Below are positions 1 through 9,527 of a stretch of 64,000 nucleotides of DNA, piece after piece. Origin of the DNA: Trinickia dinghuensis (lineage in GTDB: Bacteria; Pseudomonadota; Gammaproteobacteria; Burkholderiales; Burkholderiaceae). The notes under the pieces were generated by a model. That model was not told the origin of the DNA, did no database searches, and saw only the letters and a program-made list of their open reading frames with translations. The stretch is from contig NZ_QRGA01000010.1 of NCBI RefSeq assembly GCF_003367175.1, forward strand, positions 248,001 through 312,000, written 5' to 3'. Made by a program: the position numbers and the translations under genes. The first letter of the stretch is position 1. Each line of letters opens with the position of its first letter.

Positions 1-220
1 CGGCGTTCGCGTTGGCGGTAACGGCCGGCTGAGCGCAGGCGTCGTCCATCCGCTGCGCCGCCGCCAAGGCCGCAAGATCAGCCGTGCGCTGGAGCGAGCG
101 GCGCGCAAAGAACGCGTTGCCGACGTCGAGCGCGCCGAGTGCCGCGATCAAGACCGTCATGAACAAAGCCACGATCGGGGCGACCGAGCCGCGCTGGAGG
201 GAAAATCTCGGCTTCGACAT
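1..220 (-). CDS. TadG-like pilus assembly protein, N-terminal fragment (cut by window start)
   Basis: Partial minus-strand gene that runs off the left edge. The visible N-terminus, MSKPRFSLQRGSVAPIVALF, is a short basic leader followed by one hydrophobic segment, and then an R-S-L-Q-R-T-A-D-L-A-A-L motif. This is typical of the Tad-locus TadG/TadE-like membrane-anchored pseudopilin-type proteins (Tad_N domain). TadG is thought to link the Flp pilus apparatus to the cell envelope. It is the last visible gene of the tad operon and lies 127 bases downstream of the DUF3613 gene. An in-frame ATG at 235 is an alternative start; neither has a strong ribosome-binding site. The C-terminal part, including any von Willebrand-like domain, cannot be seen. 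Confidence 0.75.
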   Translation of the reverse strand, partial: MSKPRFSLQRGSVAPIVALFMTVLIAALGALDVGNAFFARRSLQRTADLAALAAAQRMDDACAQPAVTANANA

Positions 221-347
221 CGGTATCGACCGCATCCGCCCAGGCATGCGGCGCGTCGTGCGCACACAGGCGGCCGGCGCCGCGGCCACGCGCGGGCGGC
301 GGCTCCATGCGATAGGCGGCGTAGTACGCGGCACGATCGGCAAGGCC

Positions 348-779
348 TCAGTTCGCGCCCGGCGGCGGCGTGGACCCGGACCCGGTGTCCGTATAGCCGA
401 AGCGCGAGGTGTCACCTTCGCTCGATAACGCCGAGCCGAACGACGCTGGAATCTTGTTGCGGAACGAGTTCATATATCGCTCGTAGGCCAGCGTCGCTTG
501 CGCTCCCGGCATCGGCAAAGCCGGCGCGGCGGCTGCGTTCGTCCGCTGCAGTTCGAGCCAGGTGCGGGTTGCCCGGCCAATGTCGCTCGCCCGCGCGCGA
601 GACGGCGTCGCGTTCGCGCTCGCACCGGCGGAGTCCGCACTCGTCTGCGCATGGACATCGAACGCCGCCCATGTGCTGGCCAGGGCAAGCGCCACGGCCA
701 TGCCGGAACGCAACACGGGGCCAATGCCAATCGTCCAATGTCGATTCACGCGCTCTCTCCGTTCGATCTCGTCATTCAT
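348..779 (-). CDS. DUF3613 domain protein of the tad locus
   Basis: 143-residue predicted exported protein. A hydrophobic segment (about residues 28-42) ends in VHAQT, which looks like a signal peptidase I site. The C-terminal half has the T-W-L-E-L-Q-R-x-N-A-x-A-A-P-x-x-P-M-x-G-A-x-A pattern and the Y-E-R-Y-M-x-S-F-x-x-x-I-P motif that I associate with DUF3613, a small family found in beta-proteobacterial tad loci. Its start overlaps the end of tadD by 8 bases, so translation is probably coupled. Its function is unknown; the position suggests a periplasmic accessory of the Flp pilus. An in-frame GTG about ten codons in would also leave a normal signal peptide. Confidence 0.75.
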   Translation of the reverse strand: MNDEIERRERVNRHWTIGIGPVLRSGMAVALALASTWAAFDVHAQTSADSAGASANATPSRARASDIGRATRTWLELQRTNAAAAPALPMPGAQATLAYERYMNSFRNKIPASFGSALSSEGDTSRFGYTDTGSGSTPPPGAN

Positions 780-1569
780 TCGTTAGTCGCCCTGGAATCG
801 CCATGGCCTCCCAAGAGTCGCGCAGCGACACACTGCCGGCCTTATAGGCGCGGGCGGCGGCCGCCACTTTCTTGGCATCGTCGTGAACGGCTGCCCGCAC
901 CGCCGGTGCGAACTGCTGTTCGTCCATCAACGCGCGGGCCTCCTTCGCATGCCCTTGTGCCAGCAGAAGCAACACGATGTTCGATTGAATCCGCGCGCTG
1001 TGAGCATCAAGTTCCGCCGCCTGCATCAGCGGCACGCGGGCGCCCGCAATGTCGCCTTCGCGCAGCCGTGCATAGCCGAGGTCCGACAGCGTGGCGGCAT
1101 CGGTCGGGGCAAGCTGCGCCGCTTGCGCCAACTCGCGCGCCGCCTCGCCAAAATCTCCCCGTGCGCCGGCCAGCAAACCAAGCCCGTGACGGCCGCTCGC
1201 CGCGAGCGGCGTGGTCAGCAACGCGCGGTAGGCTTGCGCGCTTGCCGAAGGCTGTCCGGTTTCGCGCAACGCCTGAGCGCGCAGCAACGTGGAATCGGGC
1301 GTCGCGCCATACTGCTTCTCGTACGCATCGATATGCGCCAGCGACGCGTAATACAGCCCTTGCCGCTGCATCCGATCGATCAGCGCGAGGTACATGCCCG
1401 GGGTATCGGGCTGCGGGGCTTTCTCGGCCGTGGCCCGCGCCGCCGCGCGCTCGGCCTGCGCGCCTGCGCCATAGCCCGATTCCTTGAATGCGCATGCGCC
1501 GCACGACAAGGCAAGCGCGAGTACGCAAAGCGTGCGAAGGCGATATCGCATCGGCCATTTCCCCATCAT
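772..1569 (-). CDS. tadD: TadD, TPR lipoprotein of Flp pilus assembly
   Basis: 265 residues. The N-terminus has a basic start and a hydrophobic run ending LALSCGACAF, which looks like a lipoprotein signal. The body is built of helical repeats of TPR type, such as D-A-A-T-L-S-D-L-G-Y-A-R-L-R-E-G-D-I-A-G-A, as in TadD proteins that assist secretin or pilus assembly at the outer membrane. The start is the ATG of an ATGA overlap with the tadC stop, so translation is probably coupled; a second ATG follows directly and another lies at 1551. It sits between tadC and the DUF3613 gene in the operon. Confidence 0.85.
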   Translation of the reverse strand: MMGKWPMRYRLRTLCVLALALSCGACAFKESGYGAGAQAERAAARATAEKAPQPDTPGMYLALIDRMQRQGLYYASLAHIDAYEKQYGATPDSTLLRAQALRETGQPSASAQAYRALLTTPLAASGRHGLGLLAGARGDFGEAARELAQAAQLAPTDAATLSDLGYARLREGDIAGARVPLMQAAELDAHSARIQSNIVLLLLAQGHAKEARALMDEQQFAPAVRAAVHDDAKKVAAAARAYKAGSVSLRDSWEAMAIPGRLTNE

Positions 1570-2687
1570 CGATGTATCACGGACAGCGATCGGATGACCG
1601 CCAGCAAACCGGGCCCCGCTGTGACGATCAAGAGCGCGGGAAGCAGCGTCAAGATCATCACGCCCGTCATCTTGACCGTCAGTTGTCCTATCTTTTCGCG
1701 CAACCTCGCCCGCCGGGTCTCGCGCAAGCGGTCGCCGAACTGCTTGAGCGGCTCTTGCACCGCGCCGCCGTGTCGATCGACCTGGATCATCAAGCGGACG
1801 ACGGCGCGCAAATCCTCGTTGTCGAAACTCGTCGCCAGGCGTTGCAGCGATTGCTCGCGCGTGCGACCCGCCGCGAACTGGCGCTGCGCGATTTCGAGCT
1901 CGCTCGCGAGCACGGGCAGCATCGCGCGGAAATCGTTGATCGTGACCTGCAAGCTCTGATCGAGCGAGAGGCCGACACCTTGCAGCAAGCGCAGCAGATC
2001 GACGAACACCGGCATTTCGTCGGCCACCGCGCCGCAACGCATCGCGGCCCGCCGTCCCAGCAGCAGCTTCGGCACCATGAAGCCGACCGCGAACGCCGCG
2101 ATGACGAAAGCGGCACGATAGGCGCCCGGAATGCGCGAGCCCCAGAGCCAGGTTGCCAGCGGCGGCGCAACGAACGCGCAGGCGACGCGCGACAGAAGGA
2201 AGAACCCGCGCGCGTTGGCGTCGACAAAGCCGCACTGCTCGATGAGGCGCCTGTCTTCCGCCGCCACCACCTGCTTGCCGAGCGGCGTATCGAGCCAGCG
2301 GGTCCCCGCACGGCCGCAGCGCGCGCGCCAAGCCGCCAGGCGGCCCGCCATCGTCGAAGGCGGTTTCGCGGCTGTCTGCGAGGCGGCGTTCTCGCGCCGC
2401 TGTCCGGGTCCGGGCGGCGTCATGTAGCGCGCTTGCGGCACCGGCCCGCTCAGCGCCGCGGCGGCCGTCGAGGCCAAGCCGCCGGCTGCAGCGGCCGCTG
2501 CGGTGGCGGTGGCCGTCGCAGCCCCAGCCGCTGCCGCGGTCGCCCTGCGATCGATCGCGTTGGCGAGCGTGCGCGCGCCACGCCGGGCAGCCGCGATGCG
2601 TCCGATCGCCTCGTAGGCCAGCAGCAGGCATCCGAGCGCGCCGAGTCCCAGCGCAAGCGCGATGAGCCGATCGATTTGCATCGTCAT
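1566..2687 (-). CDS. tadC: TadC, inner-membrane platform protein of the Flp pilus
   Basis: 373 residues with a type II secretion F-type (T2SSF) domain in the C-terminal half, containing LQGVGLSLDQSLQVTINDF. There is an N-terminal membrane segment at about residues 8-26 and hydrophobic segments near 160-200 and 340-370. TadB and TadC together form the inner-membrane platform on which TadA acts. Residues of roughly 50-75 form an Ala/Thr low-complexity linker, a local oddity compared with the family. The start is the ATG in an ATGA overlap with tadB; an ATG two codons later is possible. The stop overlaps the tadD start. Confidence 0.9.
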   Translation of the reverse strand: MTMQIDRLIALALGLGALGCLLLAYEAIGRIAAARRGARTLANAIDRRATAAAAGAATATATAAAAAAGGLASTAAAALSGPVPQARYMTPPGPGQRRENAASQTAAKPPSTMAGRLAAWRARCGRAGTRWLDTPLGKQVVAAEDRRLIEQCGFVDANARGFFLLSRVACAFVAPPLATWLWGSRIPGAYRAAFVIAAFAVGFMVPKLLLGRRAAMRCGAVADEMPVFVDLLRLLQGVGLSLDQSLQVTINDFRAMLPVLASELEIAQRQFAAGRTREQSLQRLATSFDNEDLRAVVRLMIQVDRHGGAVQEPLKQFGDRLRETRRARLREKIGQLTVKMTGVMILTLLPALLIVTAGPGLLAVIRSLSVIHR

Positions 2688-3715
2688 GTCCTCAAGCGTG
2701 TCAATCGATAAAGCAGATAGCCGCCCGCTGCCTGCAGCGCGAACGAGACGAAAATCAGCCGGCGTCCGACGATGTCGCTCCACATCGTCGTGAAATACGA
2801 GGGATTCGTCGCGACCAGATAGCCGCCGATCAAGAGCGGCAACGCGACGAGCACCCATGCCGAGAGCCGCGTCTCGGCCGACATCGCCGAAAGCTCCCGC
2901 TCCGCCTGTTCGACGTCGCGCATGAAGGTCGACATGCGCTCGAGCATGACGTCGGCCCGTCCGCCGTATTTGACCGAGAGCCGCAATACCGCACCGACGA
3001 AATCGAATTCGCGCGTTCGATAGACGATCGCGACATGGGCCAGCGCGCGATCGATCTCGACGCCCGCGCGCATCATCCGCGACACGTGGTCGAGGCATTC
3101 GCGCAAGGGGGCTTCAGTGGTTTGCAGCGCCGCCTGAAACGCGGCCGGCACGCTGTTGCCTAGCGTGACGAGGCGCACGATGCCGTCCAGAAACGTGGGC
3201 AGTTGCCTGACGATGGCCAAGCGGCGGTGCTGCGAACGCGCCGTCACGAACAGGCTCACCGCCACCGCCGAAACGACGAGCGCGGCACCGGCGGCCACCA
3301 GGCCCACGCGCAGTCCGAGCCACGCCACGCCGAGCGTGAGCGCCGCCAGCGCGATCGTCAACGGCGTACCGGCGCCGGACAGCCCGGCACGCACGACAAT
3401 ATGCTCGATCGCCTGCGGCAGATGCCAATGCCGCTCCGGCCCCGCGCGCTCGGCGGAACCCGGCGAAGCCGATGCCCCGGCGGCGCGCGCCGGCGTAGCT
3501 CCGGAAGCCGGCGCGGACGTGGGACGCGCGCCCGTAGCGTGCGCCGCCGCGCCATCTTTAGGGCCACCGGCTGACCCCGGCGCGGCGACGCGGCGCTCGA
3601 CGAAGCGCTGCGTGCTGACGCGGCGCTGCGCGCGCACGCCTCGCTGCCAGAGCAGCAGCGCGAGCGCGACGCACACCAAGGCGAGCGCCGCGAGGAGCAT
3701 GACGCCTCTAGGCAC
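2684..3715 (-). CDS. tadB: TadB, inner-membrane platform protein of the Flp pilus
   Basis: 343 residues. A first membrane segment lies at about 4-22, then a Pro/Ala/Gly-rich linker to about residue 95, membrane segments near 115-155, a T2SSF domain (R-Q-L-P-T-F-L-D-G-I-V-R-L onward) and two C-terminal membrane segments. This arrangement matches TadB, the paralogue and partner of TadC. It overlaps tadA by 8 bases upstream and tadC by 4 bases downstream, in keeping with a tightly coupled operon. Confidence 0.9.
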   Translation of the reverse strand: MPRGVMLLAALALVCVALALLLWQRGVRAQRRVSTQRFVERRVAAPGSAGGPKDGAAAHATGARPTSAPASGATPARAAGASASPGSAERAGPERHWHLPQAIEHIVVRAGLSGAGTPLTIALAALTLGVAWLGLRVGLVAAGAALVVSAVAVSLFVTARSQHRRLAIVRQLPTFLDGIVRLVTLGNSVPAAFQAALQTTEAPLRECLDHVSRMMRAGVEIDRALAHVAIVYRTREFDFVGAVLRLSVKYGGRADVMLERMSTFMRDVEQAERELSAMSAETRLSAWVLVALPLLIGGYLVATNPSYFTTMWSDIVGRRLIFVSFALQAAGGYLLYRLTRLRT

Positions 3716-5039
3716 GGAACCCGCCTTGCGAGAAGCCGTCGTCGAAACCGGCGCCGAGCAGGGTCTTGAACCGGGCTAGTTTCGGCGAATGCGGATGGAT
3801 GCCGAGCGACGTCCAGTTATCGATCTCCTCCCCGTCCGCATTGATGAGCGGCTCGTAGCGATAGAGTTCCTGCGTCGCGATGATCGTATCGGACAAGCCC
3901 GTGACCTCGGTGATCGACAAGATGCGCCGTCGCCCGTTCGAGAGCCGGCCGATCTGCACGATGAAGTCGATCGCATTCGCGATCTGCCGCCGCAAGCTCG
4001 ATTCCGTGCCTTGAAACCCCGCGAAGCCCGCCAGCATTTCGAGCCGATAAAGGCACTCGCGCGGCGAACTCGCATGCACGGTCCCCATCGAACCATCATG
4101 CCCCGTGTTCATCGCTTGCAGCATTTCGAGCACTTCCCCTCCGCGCACTTCGCCGACGATGATGCGATCGGGCCGCATCCGCAGCGTATTGCGCAGCAGG
4201 TCGCGAATCGTGACGAGCCCCGAGCCGTCGAAGCCACCGGGCCGGCTCTCGAGGCGGACGACATGCGGATGGTTCAGTGACAGCTCGGCGGTGTCCTCGA
4301 TCGTGACGACGCGCTCCGGCTCGGGGATATGGAACGCGAGCGCATTCAACAACGACGTCTTGCCCGAACTCGTTCCGCCCGAGACGAGCACGTTGCAGCG
4401 CGCCGCCACGGCCGCTTCGAGCAGCATGCCGATCTCTTCGTTGTAGGTTCCGTTCGCGAGCAGGTCCGAGGGACGCAGCGGATCCTTGCGAAACTTTCGG
4501 ATCGAGACGACCGGCCCGTCGATCGACAGCGGCTCGATGACGACGTTGACCCGTCCGCCGTCGGGCAGGCGAGCATCGACCATCGGATTCGACTCGTCCA
4601 GGCGCCGGCCGATCGGCGCGAGGATGCGCCGAACGATCCGCAGCAGGTGCGCGTTGTCGGCGAAACGCACGGGCATCTTCGTCAAGATGCCGTGACGCGA
4701 CACGTAGACGTCGCGGTAACCGTTGACGAGGATGTCCTCGACGGCGGGGTCGCCGAGCAGATCCTCGATCGGCCCGAACCCGGCCAGCTCTTTCGTCAGC
4801 GCCTCGGCAATGAGCCGCACTTCGCTCTCGTTGATCGGGATGCGGCGCAGACGCACGAAGCTGTCCATCTCCAGATCGACGAACTGATTGATCGCGGCGC
4901 GCGACCATCGGCCAAACTCCGCGCCGAGCTCTTCGATGCGCGTGAGCAGATGCTCGTGCGCCGCGTTCTTGATGTCCTGAAACTGCTGCGTATGCGCGAA
5001 CGAGGAGGCATCGTCGGCAAATTCGATTTCGTTTGCCAT
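3708..5039 (-). CDS. tadA: TadA/CpaF, Flp pilus secretion ATPase
   Basis: 443 residues, the usual size. This is the hexameric cytoplasmic ATPase that drives Flp pilus extension, and in tad systems probably retraction too. The Walker A motif [14 protein letters not shown] is at about 221-234, an Asp box ([10 protein letters not shown]) at about 244-253, Walker B ([12 protein letters not shown]) at about 291-302 and a His box ([11 protein letters not shown]) near 313-323. All key residues are present. The N-terminal 60 residues form the helical CpaF N-domain. It starts 3 bases after the tadZ stop and overlaps tadB at its end. Confidence 0.95.
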   Translation of the reverse strand: MANEIEFADDASSFAHTQQFQDIKNAAHEHLLTRIEELGAEFGRWSRAAINQFVDLEMDSFVRLRRIPINESEVRLIAEALTKELAGFGPIEDLLGDPAVEDILVNGYRDVYVSRHGILTKMPVRFADNAHLLRIVRRILAPIGRRLDESNPMVDARLPDGGRVNVVIEPLSIDGPVVSIRKFRKDPLRPSDLLANGTYNEEIGMLLEAAVAARCNVLVSGGTSSGKTSLLNALAFHIPEPERVVTIEDTAELSLNHPHVVRLESRPGGFDGSGLVTIRDLLRNTLRMRPDRIIVGEVRGGEVLEMLQAMNTGHDGSMGTVHASSPRECLYRLEMLAGFAGFQGTESSLRRQIANAIDFIVQIGRLSNGRRRILSITEVTGLSDTIIATQELYRYEPLINADGEEIDNWTSLGIHPHSPKLARFKTLLGAGFDDGFSQGGFRA

Positions 5040-5042
5040 CGT

Positions 5043-6341
5043 CTATGACCGCTTCGGTGGAAGGTGAATGAATCGTTTGAATCGCTTGAATCGCTCGAGT
5101 CGTTCGAATCGCGTGGGCGCCGCGTGCTCCGCTCGCTCGCCCCCGTATCCGGCGGCACCGGCCGCGCCATCCGTATCGCTCGGCGCGATACGCTGGGCGA
5201 GCGCGTCGACCGCGCGCACGTATGGATCGCGCTCGGCAACGTCCGCCAGCAGCTTGCCTTGATTGGCCGCTTGCGCGAGCGGCACGCGCCGCGACGGCAG
5301 CGTCGCGACGAGCGGCAGCGCCAGCCGCGCCGCGATCTGCTCGGCCGTCAATCCGAGCCGCGCGTCGTATTTGGTGACGACGATGCCGATGCGCCCGGTA
5401 TCGAACTGCGCCGTAGCCAACTCGCGCAACAAGTCCACGGCCGATACGACCGATGCGATCGCCGGATCGCACACGAGCCACACTTCGTCGGCGGCCTGCG
5501 CCACCTGCGCGATGAACTCGTGATTCGAAAAACCGCCGAGGTCGACGATTTGCTGATCGAAGAACGCGCGCAGGCGCGTCAACAGTGCGACGGCCGAGGC
5601 ATACGACACCGTGCGCAGCGCCGAAAGATCCGGAGAGAGCGTGGTCAACGCAAGGCCGCTCCCGTGATGCGCGAGCGCCGTATGGATGAAAGTTTCATCG
5701 AAGCGGCGCAGATTGCGGACCGCTTCGACGAAATCGAACTCGCTGCGCGTGTCGAGGTAGAGCATGCCGTCCCCAGCAGGCAGCCCGAGATCGACGAGCG
5801 CCGCTTGCCGCCCCGCTGGCAATCCGCGCTTTTGTGCGAGCACGCCGAGATGCGCCGCGAGCGTGGACACGCCCACGCCCACGCGCGCGCCGAGCAGCAC
5901 CGTGAGCCGGCCGTGGCGTGCCGGGATCTGAGCGACGTTTTCGAGCGCTTCGCGCGTGATGCGCGCTGCCTCTTGCGCGCCCCCCTCCAAATCCACGAAA
6001 TCGCGCACACCGGCACGCAGTGCGGCAATCGCGCCCTCCGGTTCGGCCAGCTTTCCCACGGCGATCACGGGCACCTGTGGCGAAAGCGTGCGCACGGCTT
6101 GCACGGCCCGCGTCGCGGAATCGATGAGTTGTCCTGAGAAATCGACGAAGACGAGCGAGGGCCGCAGCGCAGCGATGCGCTGCGACAGCGGTCCCGCTTC
6201 CTGTGCGACCGGCTCGACCGCACCGGTCGACGCGAGCGCGTCGGCCAGCCATCGAACGTGGGCATCGCGGCTCGACGCGAACACGAAGTAATCGACGATC
6301 GCTCGTTCTGGGTCACTCAAGGTTTGCGCTCTCGCGTTCAT
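5043..6341 (-). CDS. tadZ: TadZ/CpaE, pilus-localising ParA/MinD-like protein
   Basis: 432 residues. The N-terminal receiver-like domain (about 15-130) precedes a MinD/ParA-fold domain. TadZ/CpaE proteins place the Tad machine at a pole or focus. The region equivalent to the deviant Walker A reads GARVGVGVST, so the signature lysine and the second lysine of a KGGxGKT loop are both missing; this resembles atypical TadZ proteins that bind ATP poorly. The C-terminus is a short Phe/Arg/Lys-rich tail (RFERLERFKRFKRFIH). It lies between rcpA/cpaC (48-base gap) and tadA (3-base gap). Confidence 0.88.
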   Translation of the reverse strand: MNARAQTLSDPERAIVDYFVFASSRDAHVRWLADALASTGAVEPVAQEAGPLSQRIAALRPSLVFVDFSGQLIDSATRAVQAVRTLSPQVPVIAVGKLAEPEGAIAALRAGVRDFVDLEGGAQEAARITREALENVAQIPARHGRLTVLLGARVGVGVSTLAAHLGVLAQKRGLPAGRQAALVDLGLPAGDGMLYLDTRSEFDFVEAVRNLRRFDETFIHTALAHHGSGLALTTLSPDLSALRTVSYASAVALLTRLRAFFDQQIVDLGGFSNHEFIAQVAQAADEVWLVCDPAIASVVSAVDLLRELATAQFDTGRIGIVVTKYDARLGLTAEQIAARLALPLVATLPSRRVPLAQAANQGKLLADVAERDPYVRAVDALAQRIAPSDTDGAAGAAGYGGERAEHAAPTRFERLERFKRFKRFIHLPPKRS

Positions 6342-6389
6342 GCTGCTCGCCTCGCTGGTCGATGGGCTCGCACCGCGTGTTCGCCGGTG

Positions 6390-7889
6390 TCATTGCGAGA
6401 ACCCCGGGCCGGCATCGCGCGAAAGCGCACCGCCCAAGTACGATCGCCACACGGGACCGTCGCGCTGCTCGGATTGTTCGCCGGGCGTCGAGGGCAGCGG
6501 CGCATCTTTCGCGAGCGGCGAGACGAGGTGCGGCGTCACGACGATCACGAGTTCCTTGTCGTTCTGCTGGTAGTTCAACTGCTTGAAGAACGTGCCGATG
6601 ATGGGCAGATCGCCGAGCAGCGGCACTTTGCTGACGTTCGACAACGTCTCGCGATCGATGAGCCCGCCGATGACGAAGCTTTCGCCGTCGCCGAGTTCGA
6701 CCGTCGTATCGGCCCGCCGCGTCGTGATCGCCGGAACCGACACGCCGTTGATCGTCACGGCGTTCTGGAAATCGAGCTGGCTCGCCTCGGGGGCGACCTT
6801 CAACGCGATGCGCCGTGGGCTGAGCACGGTGGGCGTGAGCGTGAGACCGACGCCGTAAGGCTTGTACTGGATCGACGTCGTGCCCAGTGCCTGGGGCACG
6901 GGCACGGGAATCTCGCCGCCCGCGAGAAAGCTCGCGCTCTGCCCCGACAGCGCGACGAGCGTCGGCTCGGCGAGCACGCGCGCGAGGTTGTTGCTTTCCA
7001 TTAGGCTCAAGTCGGCAAACAAGCCCCGGCTCGCCGAATTGAGCACGAGGTTGAACGCCGACGCGATCGGGGTATTGGCCGTGACCTGAAAATTCGACGT
7101 GCCTGCGCCCGATACCGAGTTCAAGCCCGATGGCGCGAAGGTGCCGAACGAGAATCCGTTGGTCTGCTTGAACAAGTTCAAGCCGACCTGCTTGAGCACG
7201 GTCCGGCTGAACTCGACGACACGCACGTCGACTTGCACGACGCTGCGCGTGGACACGGTCGATTCGTCGACGATCGAACCCGAATCGCCGCCGGCATGCT
7301 TGCCGTCGCGGGGTTGCGCGCCGCCGCCACGGCCGTCGCCATGCTGTGCGTTCGAGCGGTCACCCGCATTGACGGCATTCGCCGCCATCGCCGCGAGATC
7401 CGCGCCGCGTTGATGCGTCTCCATCGTCGGGGTCTTTCCCGAAACGACGACGTCACCGCCGTAGGTCTCGACCCGCGGCGCCCCTTCATCGGCGAGCGCG
7501 GCGGCCGCACCCGGCTCGACCACGAGCGCGAGCGTTCGCGGCGTGGTGCGGCCGGGTTCCCACAGCATCAGATTCGTCTTGCCCGGCGCCTTCCCGACGA
7601 TGAGCACACCGCCGCGCCCATTGCCGTCGCGAATCACGAGCACGTCCGCAACATTCGGATCGCCGACGGCGACACGCGTGAGCCGCTGCCCCGGCGCGAT
7701 CTGCCGCTGCTCGCCGACGGAGACGACGATCGCCCCCTTTCCTGGCGATATCCGATCCTGGTCACGAACTCGATTGCCGTCGCTCGCCGCATGCGCCGCA
7801 TTCGGTGCGCCGCTCAAAGCGATCGCGACGCCGCAGATCCACGCGCAGGCCATCGCGCTCCAATTCACCTTCGCCGCTTTTTTTGCCAT
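6390..7889 (-). CDS. rcpA: RcpA/CpaC, outer-membrane secretin of the Flp pilus
   Basis: 499 residues. A Lys-rich start and hydrophobic signal peptide end near NAAHAASD. There is an N-terminal secretin/TonB short domain (P-G-K-G-A-I-V-V-S-V-G-E and V-A-D-V-L-V-I-R), then a non-conserved Ala/Gly/Asp-rich linker (about 175-235) and the secretin channel domain from about 240. The family end motif (VIGGLIDRETL, then KVPLLGDLPIIGTFFK and DKELVIVVTPHLVSP) is intact. It forms the outer-membrane pore for the pilus. There is a 158-base gap between cpaB and its start, in which I see no gene. Confidence 0.93.
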   Translation of the reverse strand: MAKKAAKVNWSAMACAWICGVAIALSGAPNAAHAASDGNRVRDQDRISPGKGAIVVSVGEQRQIAPGQRLTRVAVGDPNVADVLVIRDGNGRGGVLIVGKAPGKTNLMLWEPGRTTPRTLALVVEPGAAAALADEGAPRVETYGGDVVVSGKTPTMETHQRGADLAAMAANAVNAGDRSNAQHGDGRGGGAQPRDGKHAGGDSGSIVDESTVSTRSVVQVDVRVVEFSRTVLKQVGLNLFKQTNGFSFGTFAPSGLNSVSGAGTSNFQVTANTPIASAFNLVLNSASRGLFADLSLMESNNLARVLAEPTLVALSGQSASFLAGGEIPVPVPQALGTTSIQYKPYGVGLTLTPTVLSPRRIALKVAPEASQLDFQNAVTINGVSVPAITTRRADTTVELGDGESFVIGGLIDRETLSNVSKVPLLGDLPIIGTFFKQLNYQQNDKELVIVVTPHLVSPLAKDAPLPSTPGEQSEQRDGPVWRSYLGGALSRDAGPGFSQ

Positions 7890-8047
7890 GTTTTAGATGG
7901 CCCTCGCCGTAGGCCTTTTTTAATGTTCGATACCGAATCCATCCCGCCCGCGGCTAGCACTGCAGCCGTCCTCGCATCAACACCAACATCGTCATCCTTG
8001 CCCTTGCCGTCGCCGCGCGCGTCGTTGCGCAACCGTCCACCGCCGAT

Positions 8048-8974
8048 TCAATCGCTGAGCGTTTGCGCGCGCCCCCCTCGTATCACTTCGATGCTCGGTC
8101 CGGCGTAGGCGCGCTCGACATGCACGCGCGCGGGCGCACGGGCAGGCTCGACGCCTCCCGACAGCTCCCGCAGCGAAATGCCGGCGGCCGCCTGCATCGA
8201 CGCGGTTTCGGCAACACCGTTGGTCGTGCCTACGCTCGCGCGCACGGCGCGTTGCGGCGCTGTCCGTTCGTTCGGATCGATCACATCCTCGTCGCGCGGA
8301 TTGCGCAGGGCCAACAACACGTGTCCCGCGCTATCGGCCAGGGCGAGCCGATCGACGTCGGCAATCGGCACGGCCAGCACTGCCGTGCGCGCCCCCACGC
8401 CGAACTGCGACGGATTGCCGGCCCCCGAGGCCGTGCCGCCGAAAGCCAGCACGCGCACGCGCGAGAGCAGCAGGCGCGTCTGCGACCGCGTGATCTCGGC
8501 ATTCGGTCCGATGCCGCCCGCGTCCCGCTTGAGCGTGAAGAAGACGTCGACGAAGTTGCCCGGCCGCACGCGATTGCCGACCGCGCTGGCGTCGTCGACA
8601 TGAATCGCGACGGCACGCTCGCCCGGCGCGACCTGCTCGGCGAAGCCCGACGAGAGCTGCGCTTCGAGCACCGGCACGTTCGCGCCGATGTCCGACAGCG
8701 GCACGCGCCGCGCGACGAGCGACGTATCGGAGAACGCGCCGCTCGGACGCACGGGCAGCATGACGACGCGCAGGTCGCCGCTTGCGATCGCGGCGCCGGC
8801 GGGCAACAGATGCGTCGCGACGACGACGGGGAACGATGCGGCAGGAACGACCGCTTTCGCCACGGGCGCCACCGGCGCCGGGCGACGGCTCAGGACCAGT
8901 GCGTAGAACCCAAGCAACAGCGCCGCGGCGATCAGGGCGACGGCGGCCATCTTCGTCATGTTCAGATGCTTCAT
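8048..8974 (-). CDS. cpaB: CpaB/RcpC, SAF-domain Flp pilus assembly protein
   Basis: 308 residues. A single N-terminal membrane anchor (AAVALIAAALLLGFYALVL) is followed by a SAF domain (VVATHLLPAGAAIASGDLRV) and the RcpC/CpaB C-terminal beta domain. This family sits in the periplasm next to the secretin. I chose ATG 8974 because GAGGA lies 7 bases upstream; the in-frame ATG at 8995 adds seven residues and has no ribosome-binding site. Confidence 0.88.
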   Translation of the reverse strand: MKHLNMTKMAAVALIAAALLLGFYALVLSRRPAPVAPVAKAVVPAASFPVVVATHLLPAGAAIASGDLRVVMLPVRPSGAFSDTSLVARRVPLSDIGANVPVLEAQLSSGFAEQVAPGERAVAIHVDDASAVGNRVRPGNFVDVFFTLKRDAGGIGPNAEITRSQTRLLLSRVRVLAFGGTASGAGNPSQFGVGARTAVLAVPIADVDRLALADSAGHVLLALRNPRDEDVIDPNERTAPQRAVRASVGTTNGVAETASMQAAAGISLRELSGGVEPARAPARVHVERAYAGPSIEVIRGGRAQTLSD

Positions 8975-9059
8975 GCTTCGATCCTCGTCGGCCATGAACG
9001 GACACTCGGTCCGGCAGGCGCAATACCGCCGCGCGCGTACGCAGCTCGCTCGCGTCGAA

Positions 9060-9527
9060 TCACAGCAAGTTCTCCGGATCGAGCTGCACCGTTGCGACGC
9101 TCGATAACGTTTGCGGCAAAGCTAGACTCAAAAGCGGCAGGGTCGGCACGATCGGATGAGCCGCGTAGTCGTAGGTCAAGGTGACCTGCACGCAGGACAT
9201 CGCGCCGTCGTAGCTGCAGTTCTGTGCCTGAGCGGCACACTGCGCATAAGCGCCGAGCCACCCCGCCGATTGATTCGCGACGTTGCACGCATTGCTGCTG
9301 CGCGCGGACAACGCACCGGCCACGCTCGCCGCGCTCTGGTAATTGAGTGCCGCCCGCGCGCCCTCTTCCGCGGCCAGCGTGAGGCTCTGCTGGGCGACGA
9401 ACAGCACGCTGTAAGTGACGATGCCGTACAGCACCAGGAACAACAGCGGAAACACGAGCGCGAATTCGACGGCGGCGTTGCCGGCGGACCGCGCGCGTTT
9501 GCGAGGCGGGCGTCCCGAGCGCTTCAA
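9060..9527 (-). CDS. tadE: TadE-like pseudopilin
   Basis: 155 residues. The N-terminus has basic residues, then SAGNAAVEFALVFPLLFLVL: a prepilin-type cleavage context (Gly, then Glu five residues in) followed by one hydrophobic helix. This is the TadE pseudopilin pattern. Four cysteines in the C-terminal domain could form disulfides in the periplasm. The start is an unusual TTG at 9527, supported by AAGGAG 7 bases upstream and a 4-base TTGA overlap with the tadV stop. No in-frame ATG would preserve the leader. Confidence 0.85.
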   Translation of the reverse strand: MKRSGRPPRKRARSAGNAAVEFALVFPLLFLVLYGIVTYSVLFVAQQSLTLAAEEGARAALNYQSAASVAGALSARSSNACNVANQSAGWLGAYAQCAAQAQNCSYDGAMSCVQVTLTYDYAAHPIVPTLPLLSLALPQTLSSVATVQLDPENLL

